From the NCBI RefSeq assembly GCF_021605415.1, contig NZ_WKEQ01000008.1:1-64000 (forward strand): DNA of 64,000 bases. The letters are read 5' to 3'. Position 1 is the first letter of the stretch. Every line of letters starts with the position of its first letter. The notes under the pieces are model-generated. The model did not search any database and was not told where the DNA came from. It worked only from the letters and a program-made list of their open reading frames with translations. Position numbers and translations under genes: made by a program. Origin of the DNA: Pseudomonas syringae (GTDB lineage Bacteria > Pseudomonadota > Gammaproteobacteria > Pseudomonadales > Pseudomonadaceae). Of this stretch, positions 61,475 through 64,000 are shown piece after piece.

Positions 61475-61756
61475 TAATTCCCCTCACAACGCCAGCGTTG
61501 AGCCTTCAAAAAACTTCTTCATGGCCGTATTTGTTACGGCCTGTTGAACACCCAACGGGTTCAGCACCTTCGATTTCGACGTTCACTAATTGGTCATCAC
61601 CCGGCTGTAAGGTTGCGGTAAGTCTGAGGCCGTATCGCTAGCACGCTCGGCTCGCCCTTGCGGTAACACAGCAAAAGGGCGCGGGCAGGGCGTCGCTTAA
61701 GTGGCAAGGGATGACAGGTTTTCAGCCACCACGCGATTGGGTTTCTATCGTTTTCC

Positions 61757-61792
61757 GGGGCCGTCTCCTTGGCAGGGTGCGGCCCCTTTTTT
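61757..61792 (+). terminator. Strong intrinsic terminator without an adjacent upstream protein gene
   Basis: GGGGCCG and CGGCCCC form a 7-bp GC stem around TCTCCTTGGCAGGGTG, followed by TTTTTT. The nearest + strand gene ends 550 bp upstream. Confidence 0.8.
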
Positions 61793-61803
61793 ATTGCATC
61801 GTC

Positions 61804-61839
61804 CCCGTGTAGGAGCAGCCTTCGGCAGCTCCTAAAGGG
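61804..61839. repeat. REP-like hairpin
   Basis: GTGTAGGAGCAGCC-TTC-GGCAGCTCCTAAAGGG, a single-unit copy of the tgtaggagc element seen elsewhere in the window. Confidence 0.6.
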
Positions 61840-61946
61840 CGTGGTTGTATATTCGATATAGAACTTAACAAATAGCTTCTTATTCCTTAACGCATATAAC
61901 CCTCGTCCTTATACTCCTCAGGGAACAGACACGCAGGAGAGTCCCC

Positions 61947-62528
61947 ATGCACAACGAATCAATCCGCTATCTGATTGTGCCGGGCTGGCAAGGATCGCCA
62001 GAAGATCATTGGCAAACCCATTGGCAAAACAGCCTGCCCAACAGCGCTCGGGTCGAGCAGGCCGACTGGCTGACGCCACGTCGCGAGGATTGGGTCGCCG
62101 CGTTGGCCGAGGCAATTGCCGCCGACAGCACGCCGGTCATTCTCATCGCCCACAGCCTCGGCTGCGTGACGGTCGCCCATTGGGCCGCCACTGCGCCAGT
62201 GCAGGCGCTGCGCCAAGTGCGGGGTGCGCTGTTGGTCGCGCCAGCGGATGTCGAACGCCCGGGATGTGCACCGGCATTGCGCAATTTCGCACCGATTCCC
62301 CGCGATCTGTTGCCATTCCCAAGCCAGGTGGTCAGCTCCGACAACGACGCCGCCGTCAGTGCACCGCGAGCCATGGAACTGGCGCGAAGCTGGGGTGCCG
62401 AGGCGGGCATTCTGGCGGGTGCGGGGCACATCAACGTGAAGTCCGGGCATCAGCGTTGGGAGCAAGGTTTTGCTTACCTTTATCGTCTGCAAAATCGTCT
62501 GGAACACCACGCGCGGCGTCGCGCTTGA
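61947..62528 (+). CDS. RBBP9/YdeN-family alpha/beta hydrolase
   Basis: A 193-aa serine hydrolase: LIVPGWQGSPEDHWQTHWQ (the family's N-terminal signature), nucleophile in LIAHSLGCVTV, Asp in VVSSDNDAAVS and His in AGAGHINVKSG. The physiological substrate is unknown. ATG at 61947 follows CAGGAGAGTCCCC. It is followed 55 bp later by a sigma-54 activator gene. Confidence 0.92.
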   Translation: MHNESIRYLIVPGWQGSPEDHWQTHWQNSLPNSARVEQADWLTPRREDWVAALAEAIAADSTPVILIAHSLGCVTVAHWAATAPVQALRQVRGALLVAPADVERPGCAPALRNFAPIPRDLLPFPSQVVSSDNDAAVSAPRAMELARSWGAEAGILAGAGHINVKSGHQRWEQGFAYLYRLQNRLEHHARRRA

Positions 62529-62583
62529 GTCTATTTATTTTTGAACGCCTCCGTCTCCCGGCGGTTTTGGGCAGGAGCCTGCC

Positions 62584-63516
62584 ATGAGTTTTGAAACCTT
62601 CGGTCAACCGTTACTGACCTTTCCCGACGCGGAAAAAAGTCCCCTGAGCATCCGTGCCAAGGCGCTGGTGTTCGTCGATCCACGCTCGCGTCAGTTGCGC
62701 GAGGAACTGGAGCAACTGGCGCCGCGTTCGATCTCGGTGCTGATCCGTGGCGAAACCGGCACCGGTAAGGAATTGCTTGCCCGCCACATCCACCGTGCCA
62801 GTGATCGTGGCGGCCTGTTTGTCTCGGTCAATTGCGGAGCGATCAGCCCGACCTACGCCGACGCTGAACTGTTCGGCTATGCCGCCGGCAGCTACAGCGG
62901 TTCGGCCAGCAGTCGCGCCGGCTGGTTCGGCTCGGCCAATGGCGGCACCTTATATCTGGACGAAATCGGCGATTTGCCGTTGCCGATCCAGATCAAACTG
63001 CTCGCCGCCCTGGAGAATCACGAAGTCACCCGCGTCGGCGCGCAACAACCGAGCCCGGTCGATGTGCGGCTGGTGGCGGCGACCAGCATCGACCTGGCGC
63101 AAGCCGTCGCGGCGGGCAAGTTCCATGAACGGCTTTATCACTACCTCAGCGAAGGCCAGCTCGAACTGCCGGCGCTGCGCGCCCGGGTCGGCGACATTTT
63201 GTCCCTGGCCGAATACTTCCTCGGCATCTACAGCCAGCGTCTCGACCTGCCGGTGCCGCTGATCAGCGAAGCGGCGCAGCATGTGCTGGAACAACACAGT
63301 TGGCCCGGCAACACCCGCGAACTGGAAAACGTCATTCACTTTGCGCTGCTGGTGAGCACTGGCGACGAAATCCTGCCGGAGCACCTGAACCTGCCGCCGG
63401 CCCTCGCACAAATAGAAATCCAGCTAAACCAGATCCTCGCGAGCGGCTCAGCGGCGGATAAGGCTGCGCTACGGCAACTGCTGGAAGACGCGGGACGTGG
63501 GGTGCGATCAATATGA
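62584..63516 (+). CDS. Atypical sigma-54 activator-like AAA+ protein (SfnR-like), GAFTGA altered, no HTH
   Basis: A 310-aa AAA+ protein with Walker A GETGTGKELLARH, Walker B GGTLYLDEIGDL and the sensor region WPGNTRELENVIHFALL. The sigma-54-contact loop, normally GAFTGA, reads GSYSGS, and the protein ends about 40 residues after the AAA+ domain with no Fis-type HTH (ending LLEDAGRGVRSI). SfnR-type regulators of organosulfur genes are the nearest known group, and a MetQ-type gene follows. It may not be a normal transcriptional activator. Confidence 0.8.
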   Translation: MSFETFGQPLLTFPDAEKSPLSIRAKALVFVDPRSRQLREELEQLAPRSISVLIRGETGTGKELLARHIHRASDRGGLFVSVNCGAISPTYADAELFGYAAGSYSGSASSRAGWFGSANGGTLYLDEIGDLPLPIQIKLLAALENHEVTRVGAQQPSPVDVRLVAATSIDLAQAVAAGKFHERLYHYLSEGQLELPALRARVGDILSLAEYFLGIYSQRLDLPVPLISEAAQHVLEQHSWPGNTRELENVIHFALLVSTGDEILPEHLNLPPALAQIEIQLNQILASGSAADKAALRQLLEDAGRGVRSI

Positions 63517-63665
63517 ACAAAATGGAATATGAAACTGAATAAAGGTTATTGTCCGGGAATAAAAAATCCGGGTATTGTCCGCCCCACGCCAGCGATAGCA
63601 CATCACTGGCACTCGTATTAAATGCCGTCGTCGATGACGACCGTGATTCTCGATAAGGACACTGC

Positions 63666-64000
63666 ATGAAAAAGGTTCTGTTGTTTACCGCATTGGCGGC
63701 CGCTCTGACCGCTGGCCTGGCCCACGCCGGCGAGAAACTGGTGGTCGCCGCGACCCCGGTACCTCATGCTGAAATCCTTGAGCTGATCAAACCGACGCTC
63801 GCCAAAGAAGGTGTGGATCTGGAAATCAAAGTGTTCACCGACTACGTTCAGCCGAACGTACAGGTGGGCGAGAAGCGTCTGGACGCCAACTACTTCCAGA
63901 CCCTGCCGTACCTGAACAGCTTCAACGAAGGCAAATACAAGGGCGACAAGTCCAAATACCTGGTGACCGTGCAAGGCGTTCACGTTGAACCGTTCGGTGG
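63666..64000 (+). CDS. metQ: MetQ/NlpA-family substrate-binding protein (3' end outside window)
   Basis: One hundred and eleven codons are visible: a signal peptide (MKKVLLFTALAAALTAGLAHA-GE), then KLVVAATPVPHAEILELIKP and FTDYVQPNVQVGEKRLDANYFQTLPYLNSFNE, the NlpA/MetQ signature. It should bind methionine (or a related sulfur compound) for a MetNI transporter. No lipobox Cys is present, unlike E. coli MetQ. ATG at 63666 follows ATAAGGACACTGC. The permease and ATPase genes must lie to the right. Confidence 0.9.
   Translation, partial: MKKVLLFTALAAALTAGLAHAGEKLVVAATPVPHAEILELIKPTLAKEGVDLEIKVFTDYVQPNVQVGEKRLDANYFQTLPYLNSFNEGKYKGDKSKYLVTVQGVHVEPFG

Larger units (their letters stand above)
61475..61946. 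other. Structured non-coding gap, possible small RNA
   Basis: No protein gene is supported. GGCCGTA-TTTGT-TACGGCC (about 61524-61542) is a perfect hairpin, GTGGC...GCCAC (about 61701-61724) a second, and a strong intrinsic terminator ends at 61792. This series is what an sRNA gene transcribed to the right would look like. Confidence 0.35.

Noticed and set aside
63609..63630. CTGGCACTCGTATTAAAT upstream of metQ considered as a sigma-54 promoter
   Set aside because: The -24 half is good but the -12 half lacks the essential GC (reads TTAA), so it is not supported.

Overview
The window looks like a chromosome segment from a Pseudomonas of the fluorescens group. Supporting evidence is the GC-rich codon use, the REP-type inverted repeats built on 'gcgagcaggctcgctcc' and 'tgtaggagc', and a gene order that parallels P. 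aeruginosa PA0265-PA0286 (gabDT, desA, PAS-GGDEF-EAL, oscA-sbp-cysTWA, Crp-type regulator, Mpo1-like protein). All calls are made by reading the sequence; no database search was run.

Left chromosomal part (1-21,296). It starts inside an outer-membrane efflux lipoprotein, followed by a slipin/NfeD pair, a DUF2789 gene and a RelE-type toxin-antitoxin pair. A tightly overlapping drug or aromatic-acid efflux operon follows (MarR, FUSC, DUF1656, HlyD, NodT lipoprotein), then two stand-alone genes, the pgaABCD exopolysaccharide operon, a Rieske/FAD reductase, a YbhB-like protein and two small genes. A decayed Mrr-type restriction endonuclease gene lies just outside the island.

Genomic island (21,343-39,174, about 17.8 kb). 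It sits in the 3' end of a tRNA-Arg(CCG) gene. A 46-bp copy of the tRNA 3' part at 21,297-21,342 repeats the intact gene at 39,130-39,206. No intact integrase is visible. The cargo is mostly visibly AT-richer than the flanks and reads as a defence island: a nucleoid-associated (NdpA-like) protein coupled to a membrane protein; a 1690-aa predicted nuclease-STAND-HEAT protein; a degenerate tRNA-like element with a strong alternative hairpin directly upstream of a HEPN (Rx4H) protein; a 3-TM protein overlapping a minimal TIR protein, with an XRE regulator; and a CARF-domain sigma-54 activator. The activator is flanked by a TerY-type VWA gene, a truncated PP2C and a truncated GTPase. Two candidate sigma-54 promoters with the same unusual -12 element (GTGC) sit in front of the VWA gene and the GTPase fragment, which suggests one CARF-controlled regulon, now broken at a rearrangement junction near 35,253. 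The right end holds fragments of an AAA/OLD-like ATPase and of a 5'-nucleotidase.

Right chromosomal part (39,207-64,000). This holds GABA catabolism (gabDT), cyclic-di-GMP signalling proteins, the DesA lipid desaturase, the sulfate-uptake operon with oscA, a Crp-type regulator, a periplasmic 5-hydroxyisourate hydrolase with a heme-binding-type protein and a divergent two-component system resembling HprRS, a HipBA toxin-antitoxin module, an AraC regulator divergent from a second desaturase, an RBBP9-like hydrolase, an atypical sigma-54 activator and the start of a MetQ-type substrate-binding protein.

The best candidates for undescribed biology are the tRNA-like/hairpin/HEPN locus, the NdpA-membrane protein pair, the TM-TIR pair, and the CARF-sigma54-TerY/GTPase regulon.
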